Of a DNA stretch of 63,072 nt, positions 47,996 through 59,523 are shown piece after piece. The translations under genes were made by a program, and so were the position numbers. Under the pieces are notes generated by a model. That model saw nothing but the letters and a program-made list of their open reading frames with translations. It did not search any database and was not told the DNA's origin. The stretch is from positions 1 through 63,072 of the forward strand of contig MVBO01000085.1 in NCBI GenBank assembly GCA_002261195.1. Reading direction: 5' to 3'. Position 1 is the first letter of the stretch; each line of letters begins with the position of its first letter. This DNA comes from Bifiguratus adelaidae (Eukaryota > Mucoromycota > Endogonomycetes > Endogonales).

Positions 47996-48113
47996 GTGTA
48001 TATACGATATCGAGCTAATATACCTATATTTGAGAATTCTTTCAATCTGCTCGAGGTCTATATGCGTATTTTTGGCTATCTTGCACACATTACAACTCTC
48101 TTGCGCAACCTTG

Positions 48114-50663
48114 TCACCGCTTTTTCTCGATCACTTGGTGAATCCTGTCGAGCACGCATTGCATCATCTCCAAATTTAGGACTTGGCGGTCGTGCATCTG
48201 TGGAAAACAATTAGAATCGCAGTGATTTGCGTGATCAAACATACCATGTCTTTGTCTTGCGCTGTCAGGTATGGAAGGACTGGCAAGTCATGGTTGTCCT
48301 GATCGTCATCACCGGAGGCGTTCTCGTCCGCGGTGTTTTGTTGCTCCTCGACGTGTTCCCGTATCTGAGGTAAGCCTGACTCCAAGGCGGCGATGAAGTC
48401 GTATATCAAACTATTCAAATTCGTCCATATACCCGTCTGTGCCGCGTCTGTAAGTAAAAGGCTTTCGTGACAGCAGGATCTACCTTGTCATCCTTGGAAG
48501 AGCCTTGCATGATAAGCAATAATAAGAAATTGAGCGCATGCATGTTAAAATCGAACGACTCCCAGAATTCTGTGACATCAATGCTGCCGTGTGTGCTTTT
48601 CACTGGTTGGCTGAATATCAGAGGTCCAAAGACCTGCAGCATGGCTGCAGATGCGAAAGGTGACTTGAAGCTAGTCAGACAATGTGCCAACAAGATTGAT
48701 TCCTTACCTCTGCCTGATTACTTAGGGCATTTGCGACCTGCTCCTTTAATAGATTGAGGGTTTCTGCACGAACAGAGATCATCGGACAAGTTTCCAAGAG
48801 TTGCTGCAATATGAATAGCCTGGCTGGCTCGTCGCAATGGTAAAGGAAGCGACGAAGTACCGAGAAGGCTTGAAATCGAAGCGTCGCATCTTCTTGCGTT
48901 GCACTAAATATTACAACGCTCTGTGCGTAGAAGTTAGTCGTCGTTGTTCGACAAGGGCAAATACACGCCTGAATGAAGCCCATCAAACAGGGACTATTGG
49001 GATCGATATCCGCCGAAGACACCTGATGTTCTGAATCCGATCCTTGCCCTTGTACCTTAAACAGCTCATCCATGACCACAGGTACTTTGATGTTGTCCAC
49101 CAGGTATGCGCAGACGAATAATGCCTTCTCTGCTATAGTCGATGGTTGGCTGCTTATACAAATAATTCAGCGAGGAACAAACGGAAGAACAGCGATCGCA
49201 GCTAACCTAAGCAATCCATTTTTTGCGGTGATAATGGTTCGATAAAGCGATGACAGGTTAGAGAATTGGTGACTATCGAGGCTCGCGGACAGAGGGTATG
49301 TGTCTGGAGAGGTATGTGATGCTAACTGAAATGCAATTATTGTCACGATTCCTATTTCGCTAAGTTCGTCGCCTGCAAAGTCTTCCTCGTCGCCCTCTGA
49401 ATGATCGCCATTAGACGAATGACTCACATGACAATTTGGCAAAATTTACCTGTTCCATTTGATTGACGAGCCGCCTCCAGCAGGGTTTCATTCGGTGTTG
49501 AGAAACTTGCAAATGTCGACTGCAGATGATCAGCTGTCATGTCCTTCGAACGTCAAGACCGTCAACTCACCATCGCATCGTTAATCGCGTTCTGCCATAC
49601 TTTCCACAATTTCGCATCCTCTGTCATATAATTCGAAGATCCCGGTACAATATGTCGTGAGTGATTCCTGATTTCATATTGGGTCAAGAAATGCAATTTC
49701 AAGGTAGCGATCGTATGCTCAAATATGTTTGTCAAACATTGCAGTAGTAACCATCTCGCCTCGCCTTTTGGGTCAGAGATTGGTCGCTTCAAGTCAAGGT
49801 CCGTGGGCTAGGATCCTGCTTTTAGCGTGACATTTTTTGCGCACATGCTTGTCTAACATACTTTCCCCACAGATGCCAGATTTTGCTTTACAAAATCCAG
49901 GCTCTGCACCACTAATCTTGTTGCAATCTCATCTGTCCTAGAGTCTCGCTTCCTTTTACCCAAGTGTCCCGTTTCAATAGCAGCAATTGCTGTATAGATT
50001 TGGAAAATGGGTTCTCGAAGAAATTTCGCAGGTGCTTTGGCGTTAATCTTCGGAATGGCTGTGACAAAAGAAGAGTCAGATTGGCTGTCAGTGGTCATTC
50101 GGCGAATGCACTCCAAAATTACTTTGAGTCAGCAGTCTTAGAAGACAGCAAAATTGAACAGCTGTTTCTGCTTTGATAAGGTTCGAGCCTTCCGGCCATT
50201 GCAACATGCTGAGACGTTCCATTGCGACCATGTATATCTCCTTTGGACTACATCTGTTCACAATGCGATCAAGAATATCCTCCACAATTATCCAAGACGC
50301 GCTCCTTTCTCCTGAAGTGAAAGCAGCAACATCCTCTTTGGCCGTTAAGATAGGCGGGAGGACGTTGACCAAGTCCCAACCACATCGCTCTATCAAGATC
50401 TCGTCTTTCTTCTGATCTCCAGTGGTCTCACCGACGAGTGTATCCCGCAATACCGAAAGGACGCCGATCCGTTCCTTCGCGTGCAAGTCGCGAAGTAGCT
50501 CGAGTTGAACCTCCAGCAACGTGGAGTATGTAATAAAGGTTGACTGATTGCTAGCCTCAGACTACAATGATGCACAGTGAGTCCATGGTTAGTGGCAGCA
50601 ACGACCTACATTCAAGCATAGCTTTGCCCCTTCTACAATCGCTTCCTTCACAGAAGCAGCCAT
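48114..50663 (-). CDS. Ybp1/Ybp2-ALF4/glomulin-like helical repeat protein
   Basis: Ten exons (50610-50663, 50123-50561, 49862-50058, 49571-49807, 49450-49519, 49207-49396, 48708-49149, 48484-48663, 48245-48436, 48114-48197) give 694 aa. It is an all-helical protein whose best-matching region is LRFQAFSVLRRFLYHC, then ILQQLLETCP and RAETLNLLKEQV, the pattern of the Kinetochor_Ybp2 family that includes yeast Ybp1/Ybp2 and plant ALF4. Members aid Yap1 oxidation, kinetochore integrity or cullin-RING regulation, so the role here is open. Stretch 48921-48968 is an in-frame 48-nt segment that may be a further intron (678 aa product). It converges with RIF1, the stops 118 bp apart. Confidence 0.58.
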
Positions 50664-50822
50664 AAAAGGGAATTACAGGTTGGCGTGTGCTTCTGTCATC
50701 GCTCTCCGAGTAGACGTCTCCGTCTTCATAATAGTGTACATTGAACAATGCCCTTCCATGTGGTATCAGTTGCCTGCTTCGACCCAATTGATGTGTGGGC
50801 GGGTCAAAGTCTACATAGTTTT

Positions 50823-52014
50823 CTACGCTTCTATGGGATGGGATGGAATTGTACTTCGATTGTTCAGAATTGCCCAAAGCATTGCGGCGCCTGCTATGAG
50901 CACAGCAACCAGTATTGTCAGCGCGTTGCCCGACAAGGCTTCTGTCTTTACCGGGACATTGCTGCTTGCGGAAGATACCTCCTCTGCAGCATCAACATTT
51001 GGCTTTGGTCCGTTACCGTCCGACGTCTCCAGCCGGTGGGGTAACGTCGCAGAGTCTGAATCCTTCAATTTCACTTCCATGCCGGCAGCTTCGAGCGCTG
51101 AAACATCGATTATGGTGCCGTCGTCGCTCAATTGCTTCAACGCTTTCTGCCAATCTTCCGCTGATACATGGCTTCGCACAGAATTGATTGCTTTCATGGT
51201 TGTGGTATCGGCGCACAGATGGTGGGACTTTAGGAAACAATACAGCGACGCGGGATGGTTGTTTAGTTGTTGATGAACGGATCCTGAGTCATGTCAGCGG
51301 GCATTTGTGAAATCGATAGAACGCCATACCTAATCGATACCAGCCCTTGGCCCAGTCGGGCTTAAGTAGGGTAGCTTGCTCTGCGTGGAATAAGGCCAAT
51401 TCAAACTGCCGCATTTGAATGAGCACCTGACACATGTTAGCATGCAAGATTGCGTTGCTGGGGTCCATATCCAAGGCCTGCTTGTAGTGTGCACCCGCTT
51501 GCATGTAGCTTCTGTTGGCAAAGAGTTTGTTTCCTTGCTCCTTGAGCTGAGCCACCTTTTTGGAGACTTCTTTTGGATCTGGCAAGGAGTTTGGATGCGT
51601 TCCTTGTTCAATTTCCTTGCGTGTAGCCATACATTTCGCAGCCGCCGGCTCGTCGTTGCTCTCCACGTAGATTTTTGCTAGTCTCATGTAGGCTGCAGAG
51701 TGCATTGAATGGCATCCTTGCACCACAGAGTCTGGTATGGCAACCTGTTGCAGTCTAATGAGACATTGAGCCATTGTATAAGCGGTTACACTTACATTTG
51801 GCATGTCTAACACCTTTAATAAATCTGCCTTGGCCGCCTCGTTTTGTTCGAGCTGTAGATGAGCAGTTGCGCGGGAAAGTAACGGCATCGGAGCAGCCGG
51901 GATGATCTCGTGTATCTTGGTAAAAGTTTCCACAGCCTCTGCATACTTTTCCTCATTGATATAGCTTTGAGCTTGAGCAATTAAAGGCTGCAGTTGCTCT
52001 GGCTGTTGTGCCAT
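50823..52014 (-). CDS. Tail-anchored TPR protein
   Basis: Exons 51796-52014, 51330-51744 and 50823-51283 give 364 aa. TPR-like helices span residues about 1-225, including QSYINEEKYAEAVETFTKI and NRSYMQAGAHYKQALDMDPS with NAILHANMCQVLIQMRQFEL. A polar, acidic linker follows, then one C-terminal hydrophobic helix (ALTILVAVLIAGAAMLWAIL) with a short tail, the mark of a tail-anchored membrane protein facing the cytosol. Such proteins often dock Hsp70/Hsp90 or receive membrane clients; I cannot name the orthologue. The 51-nt segment 51745-51795 has perfect splice signals but is also open in frame, so a 381-aa form is possible. ATG 52110 would add 32 residues. Confidence 0.7.
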
Positions 52015-52248
52015 GGCGAGCGAGCAATGTTCCCGTCCTGGCAATGTTGCTGTGAAGTTTCTTTGACCAAAACGGCAAGTACGCTCAAAAAGGGAATTCA
52101 CGTGATCCATGTCGTCGGCGGGGACTGTCTTTTCGAGTTCTGTCTAGAGTCTGCTGTGTTCTGAACGTCTTGCAGTCTTCTCTATCAGGCGCGATTTCTT
52201 ACATTGGCGTATATACATTAGCTTATCTCTCTATAAGCTACTTGAAGG

Positions 52249-53853
52249 ATGCCTGGTATTGAGCATTTCAGCTTCCTTCGACCTGGTCGCAGTTTTCTAG
52301 GCGTACAAAACTTGGTCAATGTACCCTACGATAATTGCGGTTCATACAATATTTCCTCCTCAAGTCAAAGGCCAAGAGGAGGGCTTGGTCTTCAACGCTT
52401 CGGAAGATTTCGAATGCGCTCGCCTCGGCACTCTCCTTCTGTCTTGAGTACTACAAATTCTGCATCTAACGCATTGCTCCAACAACATCTCCGCACTATC
52501 TCCATGTCCCCGTCAATGTCCCTTGGCTACCAGCACCGAAGACGACACCCACCTAGCCCTCAGCCACCAACTTCATCTACGTCCTTTCAAAGCTCCCAGC
52601 CAGATTTCGATCCCTTTTCGGAATCGTCTCAACCACATCAATCGAATCCATCTTCCCCGCTAACTCGGCTCATGGAAACATATGCGGAGGTCCCAACACA
52701 TCCCGGAATTGGGTGGTTAAGCAACATGACAAGGGTGAGGTCAGAGTCCAATCATTCGCCAAATGCGGGAGCAAGGGAAAATAGCATTGGCAGGAGGCTA
52801 GGAAGAGGTAGGGAGGAAGAATGGGATGTCCGCGTGGTATGTGTTTGTTTTCGGACTACCGCATGTGTGCAGCGTTGACCGTTCTGCCAGACCATTCACT
52901 CCGTGGATTACGACAATGGGTCCGTTACTGGTCTCATGGAAGCTCTGAACGTTCCGGCAACGACCGCACCTGTTATCACATTTTGGGAGGGAGAGGTAAG
53001 TCACTCATAAGGGCTGTCATGATGCAAATGCTGAATTTATGTTGTCAGATTATCGACTTTCGCAATCACGATCTGTGGACCAATGCATACGAGGCGACAA
53101 AAGATGTAGACACTCGGCATTGGCGTGAATTTGAGGCTTTCTGGGGTGAACCTGCGCTTAATGATTCGTGTGATCAGTTAGCACCCGTGACGCAATATTC
53201 TGCAATGCAGAGTGACATGCTGGTGGACAAGCGGCCGCCAGAAGGTCCGTTTGTCGGCCCTGATCAGCCGTTAGACCGATCCGACGATGATTTTGTGCTG
53301 AGAAGTTGGCGAGGGATCGGTGAAGCGCTATCGGAGGATCAATGGGACTATACTGGCGACATGCAAGACGACGATCAGCAGAATTTTGATGATCGGTTGC
53401 GCAAAGGTGAACTTGGGTATGTACTTTTGGATCTGCGTCTACACGTAGCTCATAATTTTCTCTGGCAGTGTACTGAAAGCAGCGAGGGAGAATCAGTTCT
53501 CAGATTGGCTAAAAAGGAATTATATACTCATGCGATGGAAAGGTATGGTCCTCTTGGCTTTCACTTTCAATTTAACCTTGTCTGAACATAATGCGTTATA
53601 GAGAAATGTTTTGTGAATGTCTCTGCGCAAGAGAGCGGTCTAACTATCGCAGGCTTCTACTACGTCTGCTTACGGCTGCGAGACGGCGCTCTCGAAGGTA
53701 TGTTTATGCGTTATCTGGAGATATTCATGTTTATTCTTCTTTCCGGGATCAGGATACTATTACGATCCACAGTCGACGCCGTATCAAAGATTGCAGCTAA
53801 AACCACAAGTGGATGGAAACGGATATTCGTTCGCCTCCTATCAATTTGCCTGA
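52249..53853 (+). CDS. GID4: GID/CTLH E3 ligase substrate receptor Gid4 (Vid24)
   Basis: Exons 52249-52836, 52891-52995, 53049-53416, 53469-53542, 53602-53697 and 53753-53853 give 443 aa. The C-terminal beta-barrel has all family blocks: GSVTGLMEALNVP, ITFWEGEIIDFRNHDLWT, DTRHWREFEAFWG, YILMRWKEKCFV, GLTIAGFYYVCLRLRDGALE and GYYYDPQSTPYQRLQL. Gid4 recognises N-terminal proline degrons, for instance on gluconeogenic enzymes, and delivers them to the GID ubiquitin ligase when glucose returns. The first 200 residues are Ser/Pro/Arg-rich and disordered, longer than in yeast. A loop of about 70 acidic residues interrupts the barrel after the DTRHWREFEAFWG block. The protein ends SFASYQFA, close to the expected barrel end. 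Confidence 0.9.
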
Positions 53854-54029
53854 GTTGTGTATTCTGTTGTAGTCATATACCCATTCATCGTAAGCTTCGA
53901 GTTTATGTACATACGTTTGAGTTTGAAAAACCTGCACTGGTCACACGTCCAAAAGTGGAAAGCTCACGCAGCGTACAAAAAGTTGCACAAAGATTAGTCC
54001 TTAGGTCCTCTCTCTCTCGCTTTGATAGG

Positions 54030-55708
54030 ATGCTATCGGCCAGTCCGCCGTCGACGGACGCCGTCAAATACACTGTCGGTGCAGCCATAGCAATATACAT
54101 TGTATGGAAAACCCTATATCAACGTCACCAGTCGACCCCAGACGGCCCAAAGCCGCTTCCACAACCACCCATGTTGCCTATCCTTGGTCAGTTTGATTTC
54201 CCTCGTATCCTAGTAGTGCTTGGCTCATGCGTATCGATCTTTAGGCAACATTCATCACCTCAATGGTGATCCCTTAAGGTGTTTTGCCCTTTGGAGCGAG
54301 AAGCTCGGTCCGATTTTTACATTCCACATGGGAAGCAAAAAGTGGATCATTGTCAGGTACATTGACAAGTTGCAACGTGCCAGCTGCTAAAGGCGTTTAA
54401 TATCGATCAATCTGTCGCGCACGAGCTCGCCGTCAAGCGCGGCTCCATCTACAATTCTCGAATGACAGAAAACATCATTGGCCGAATCATCGGTTTCAAT
54501 TTCCGAACTGTGGTTAGCGCTCCCTATGGAGACGACTGGCGCAAATATCGTCGTATTTTTCTTGAGTCCACCGGAATGCGCATCATGGCGCAAAAGCAAC
54601 CAGCTATTCAATTCGAAGCGCAAGAGATGGTGTCGCATCTGGTCAAGATGAATGGAGAAGCGGTCTATCCGCTGCACTACCTACAATTCTTCGCCTACAA
54701 CATCATTTTGAGAATCATGGCTGATGATCGGTGCGATGGGCCATCGGATCTTTTACTGTTGGAAGAACTTGAAGCGCAAGAACAAGGTTTTGCCCTTGCT
54801 TCACCGGTCAAGAACCCTTCGTCACTCTTTCCGATTCTTCGTTTCCTTCCCAAGAGTTGGACGGGTCTTCCGTTAGAGGAAGCCCTTGAAAATGCCCGTG
54901 GGAATACGGAGAGAATGCAGAGGCTTGTTGACAGACTTCGAGCGAGATTGGAAGCCGGTGAGGATGTCCAATGCGCTGGTCGGAACCTGCTCGCGAAGGA
55001 AGAAGCAGGGGAGCTTGATCACGAGGAAGTGCTCGGTACCCTTGGCGTCAGCTTGGCTGCGGGCGTGGTAAGTAATGACTGGATAGCATTACATGCTAAT
55101 TATGATCAAGGAAACCAGCTCAACCGCCTTATCATGGTGGATCGCTGAATTGGCGAATCACCCTCACGTTCAGCAGAATATTGTTGAGGAAATCAGGCAC
55201 ATCCCCAAGGAAGCTGGTTTGCCCGAATACGAAGTGCTTCAAGGCTTTCCGCATTTGAACGCCAGTATTCGGGAGACGCTTCGCCTACATCCTCCGGCTC
55301 CATTTGGAGTACCGCATTATACCGTTGAAGACGACGTCTATCGAGGATACCGCATTGAGAAGAAGCGCACCATAATATTCAATATCCATGCCATGAATAG
55401 AGATCCGACACGGTTCGACAGACCGAATGACTTCTTTACCCGATCGATATTTCAACGTCACCCATCCATCAAGTGCATTGATCAATGGCAAAATTGACGA
55501 CCGCGACCATGTTGCCTTTGGTTTCGGTCGTCGAGTTTGCGCAGGCATGCTATTGGCAGAGCGAGAGGTACTGACGGCCGCCTACGCATTGATTCGCGCG
55601 TTCGAGTTTGTTCGACCTAACGAAGACTTGATTGACACTTTGCACTCCAAGTTTGGAATCACCATGACCCCAGAGCCCTATACAGTCCGCTTTGTAACGA
55701 GAGTCTAG
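54030..55708 (+). pseudogene. Cytochrome P450 copy 1, probably disrupted
   Basis: The layout matches the intact copy 3: exon 1 54030-54186 (157 nt, N-terminal membrane anchor and PLPQPPMLPIL), exon 2 54245-54356 (112 nt), exon 3 from about 54403 to 55067, exon 4 55111-55708. P450 signatures are present: I-helix ETSSTAL, ExxR ETLR, PDRYFN, and haem loop FGFGRRVCAG. Two lesions break it. At the expected end of intron 2 (54401-54403) there is no AG acceptor. In exon 4 near 55435-55445, one base too many (or two too few) shifts the frame just before PDRY, and exon 4 is not a whole number of codons. Either a recent pseudogene or assembly error is possible. Confidence 0.7.
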
Positions 55709-56002
55709 TGTAACATGTGGATATACATACGCATACCAATTTGCATGTCAGTTGGCGGGTTCGGGTATATTGCTCACACCCCGAGAACAGACAACGCGCT
55801 AAACTTGGGTTTGACCCAAAACTTCGGTAAGGATCGGCTGCAGAGATCCCGAACATGTCAAATATAAAATATTGCGCTGACTGAGATATGCTGCAAAGTT
55901 CTTCTGACAAAAGGCGCGAAGCCCTTGCCTCAACCCAACCCAACCCCCGCGTTGCTGGTGTTGGGTAGGTGAACACGTGGATCAATAACGCGATCGGTGG
56001 CT

Positions 56003-57407
56003 CAGAGTCTTCAGCTCATCGGCAGTGACCCTTGAAAGTGTTTTGAGTACTACACTCAAAAACTCGGTCCCATATTTGGATACAAGGTTGGTGCTAAACG
56101 TTGGGTTGTTATCAAGTAGATGTATATTCGTCCATCAGGATGCAGTGACTCTGCTATTGCTTATGAGCTCACCTCTAAAAGCGGCGCTATGTACAACTCT
56201 CGACCTACAATCGCATCCATTATTTCCAGAGACTTCAAGAGGATCGCTAGTAGCTCTTACGGAGAAGGATGGCGAAAGCGTAGGCGTATCTTTATGGATG
56301 CTCATGGTGGCAGGCGATTACCAAAGTATCAGGAGAACATTGATTGGAAGCGCGGCAACTCTTTAACAACATCGCTTATACCAAGCAACAACCAACCAGT
56401 CCGTCGCCTTTAGTCCAATTGTTCACTTACAATGTGATCATCAAATTGCTCGTCGATGAGCGTTTCGAATCGCCTGATGATCCCTGGATCGTCCGAGAGA
56501 TGGAAATCGGCGACTTGACATTCGGATTCATGTCTCCAACTGGGAATCTCTCTAGGTTATTTCCCATTCTTCGCTTCCTTCCACGAAGTTGGGTCGGATA
56601 TAGAGAGGAAGACGTCAGGGGCATTTTCAGACGAGGTAGCGAGCTGGTTCGAAACCTTGATTGGCAGGTTGACAAAGCGCTTGGATGCCGGTGAGAACGT
56701 GCAATGCTTTGTCAGAGATATTCTGGAAAAGGAAGCTCAAGGCGAACTGGAACACGAAAAGGTCTTATCCATGATGGGTATTACCATCGCGACTGGATAC
56801 GTAAGTGATGCCTGAGTGATCGAAGGATGTCGATTTATCTTTGTGACATGTAAGAAACCACCTCCACGACCCTCACATGGTGGATCGCCGAATTTGCCAA
56901 TCATCCCGAGATCCAACTCAAACTTCATGCAGAGCTCAAGGAGCAGGTAGGAGCCAGCAAGTTCCCTACCAATGAGGAAGCTCTCGATCTCCCCTATCTC
57001 AATGCCACCATTCGGGAAACGATGCGACTAGCATCCGGCCGGACCGTTCGCCTTACCGCACGTAGTCATGGACGATGGCATTTACCAAGATTATCATATT
57101 CCAAAGGATTATACATCATGCTCAACGTGCAATCAACATGGATCCATTGATTCCAAAATCCTAAGAAGTTCAACCCTGAACGGTATCTGAATGTTTCAGC
57201 AACCTTCGAGTGCACTTGCCAACGGTAAAACCCAAAGGTCGTTACCATACCACCTTTGGAGTTGGACGCCGAGTATGTGCAGTTATGACCTTGGCGGAGC
57301 GTGAGCAGCATAGAGCCAGTGGATGGTCCCATTGATACGGAGCATTACCATCTGGGTCTTACATGACGGCGTTGCCCTATAATGTCAAATTCATTCCGCG
57401 CGGTTGA
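56003..57407 (+). pseudogene. Cytochrome P450 copy 2, decayed
   Basis: It is closely related to copy 3 at the DNA level but heavily broken. No anchor exon with a start codon is visible. Exon 2 carries an in-frame TGA where copy 3 has CTC (CCTTGAAAG, 56027-56035). A one-base deletion shifts the frame near 56344, another shift follows near 56690, one base is inserted in the ATGCGACTAGCATCC region near 57030, and several deletions remove parts of the haem-binding half. Intron positions are retained (for instance the one near 56801-56854), so it arose by DNA duplication, not reverse transcription. Confidence 0.88.
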
Positions 57408-57774
57408 AGTCAAGGCATGGTTCTTGAAGGTGTTTGCATAGAGTGAATATATACAGTGTGAGATACAATGAGTGCTGCAGCTTCTGACGCCGCTACCTGT
57501 CTGTTGAGCTTATTGCGACGTCACATTCTCGCCTCCCTCTCACAGTTCATGAACGGCAAGGATTTACACGACATTGCTTCTGTGAGCTTGCGGAAAACTC
57601 GGCGACGCCACGTCATATGATGACGAGTTGCGCACCGCCATTCACGCGTTCATTTAATTAAACACGTACACAGTTGGTTCCGAAAGTACGGAACGCGTCA
57701 ACCCCGGAAACAGTCGGCTGGAAATTCCGAGTGCGCCTGTATAAAACGTCTCACTGGCGCCAAGGGTGTTCTAT
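57408..57774. promoter_or_regulatory. Intergenic region upstream of P450 copy 3
   Basis: These 367 bp hold no gene. A TATAAAA element lies near the right end; an AT-rich TTAATTAA palindrome is at 57654-57661. Confidence 0.4.
57740..57746 (+). promoter_or_regulatory. TATA box of P450 copy 3
   Basis: TATAAAA, 29-35 bp upstream of the start codon at 57775. Transcription from it would give an almost leaderless mRNA. Confidence 0.45.
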
Positions 57775-59463
57775 ATGGACAAGCTTACGTTACCTTTCAA
57801 TCCACGCTCCCCAGAGGCACTTGGAACTGCTGCTGCTGTCGTTGTGGCCTACGCTATCTGGAGATATTCTGCAAAACCTTCTCAAAATGGAGCCAAGCCT
57901 CTACCTCAGCCGCCTAGTTTACCAGTGTTCGGTAAGTGAACAGAGGAATAGGGCGATAGATGGCTCATAGCTGCTCTAGGTAACGTCCATCTGATCGACA
58001 AGGATCCTCTCAAATGTTTCGAGTACTACAGTCAAAAACTCGGTCCTATATTCCGATTTGACCTTGGTGCTCAACGTTTGTTGATCGTCAAGTAGGTGTC
58101 TATGGCCAAAATAACGCAGCAGCACTTTTAACTTTCATTGCAGTGACGCTAACATTGCCTATGAGCTCACGTCTAAACGTGGGCCGCTCTACAACTCCCG
58201 ACCCACAGACAATCCTTTTGAAGCTATCATTACCCAGGACTATAGGAGTTTTGCTAGTACGCCTTACGGAGAAGTATGGCGAAAGCGTAGGCGCATCTTT
58301 ATGGATGCTCTCGGTAGTAGGCGGTTGCCAAAGTACCAGGAATACATTGATCTGGAATCGCAGCACCTCCTGATCAACATTTCCAACATCAAGCAACAGC
58401 CAACGAACCCGCTGCCGTTGATCCAGTTGTTCACCTACAACGTGATCATCAAAGTGCTCGTCGATGAGCGCTTCGAATCGCCTGATGATCCTTGGATCGT
58501 CCGAGAGATGGAAATCGGAGGAATGTTGTTTGATTGCCTGGCGCCTACCGGCAATCTTGCTCGCATCTTCCCCATTCTTCGCTTCTTTCCACAAAGTTGG
58601 GTTGGTTACAAGGAGGAGGACGTTAGAACTACTGTAGACGAGGGAAATTGCCGGTTCGAGGTCTTAATTGACAGGTTAAAGAAGCGATTGGCCAGCGGTG
58701 AGGATGTGCAATGTTTTGTCAGGGATATCCTGGAAAAAGAGGCTCAAGGCGAATTGGATCACCAAGAGGTACAAGCTATGATGGGTGTCACCCTTGCAGC
58801 CGGTTATGTAAGTAATTGTTGAACCATCCATCGAATGTGTGAGCTGTGCTTATTCTAACTGATGCGTAGGAGACCACCGCATCCACCGTCACTTGGTGGA
58901 TCGCCGAACTTGCCAATCATCCCGAGGTTCAAGCCAAAATTTACGCGGAGATGAAGGAGAAGGTGGGAACCGGCAAGTACCCTACTCATGAAGAAGCCCT
59001 CGATCTGCCCTATCTCAATGCCACAATTCGGGAAACGATGCGACTACATCCGGCCGGACCGTTCGCCTTACCGCATTTAGTCATGGACGATGACACTTAC
59101 CAAGGTTATCACATCCCAAAGAATCATACAGTTATCTTCAATGTATATGGCATGAATCGGGACCCCAATCGATTCGAGAACCCCAACGTATTCAATCCTG
59201 ATCGGTATCTGAATGTACAGCAACCCTCGAGTGTGCTGACCAACGGTCGGCCGGAAGATCGCGACCACACCAGCTTTGGTTTTGGACGCCGAGTATGTGC
59301 AGGTATGCACTTGGCGGAGCGTGAGCTTTTGGCGGTGACCAGTCTTATTGCTTCCAAATTCATCCTCGAGGCCATAGATGGTCCGATTGATACGGAGCAT
59401 TACCACTTGGGTCTCAACATGTCAGCGTTGCCGTACAAGGTCAAATTCATTCCGCGCGCTTAA
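57775..59463 (+). CDS. Cytochrome P450 copy 3, intact
   Basis: Exons 57775-57931, 57980-58091, 58144-58807 and 58870-59463 give 508 aa. An N-terminal membrane helix (LGTAAAVVVAYAIWRY) is followed by the proline hinge PLPQPPSLPVFG. The oxygen-binding I-helix has AGYETTAST across the exon 3/4 junction, the K-helix ExxR is ETMR, the PERF-like motif is NPDRY, and the haem loop FGFGRRVCAG contains the thiolate Cys454. It is an ER-anchored haem monooxygenase that needs a P450 reductase; substrate is unknown. Chemistry genes for a biosynthetic cluster are not seen next to it, so a xenobiotic or lipid role is as likely as secondary metabolism. Stop codons of this gene and NOG2 are 60 bp apart. Confidence 0.93.
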
Positions 59464-59523
59464 AAACGATGCATTATCTGTTAATGTGGTTGTACAGAGA
59501 TAATACAATGGATTTTGCAACAT

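Noticed and set aside
54357-54402. Rescue of P450 copy 1 intron 2 by a donor at GTCAGG and acceptor AAAG
   Set aside because: It would keep a frame only with a poor donor and would add residues absent from copy 3; the loss of AG at the homologous acceptor is the simpler reading, though not certain.
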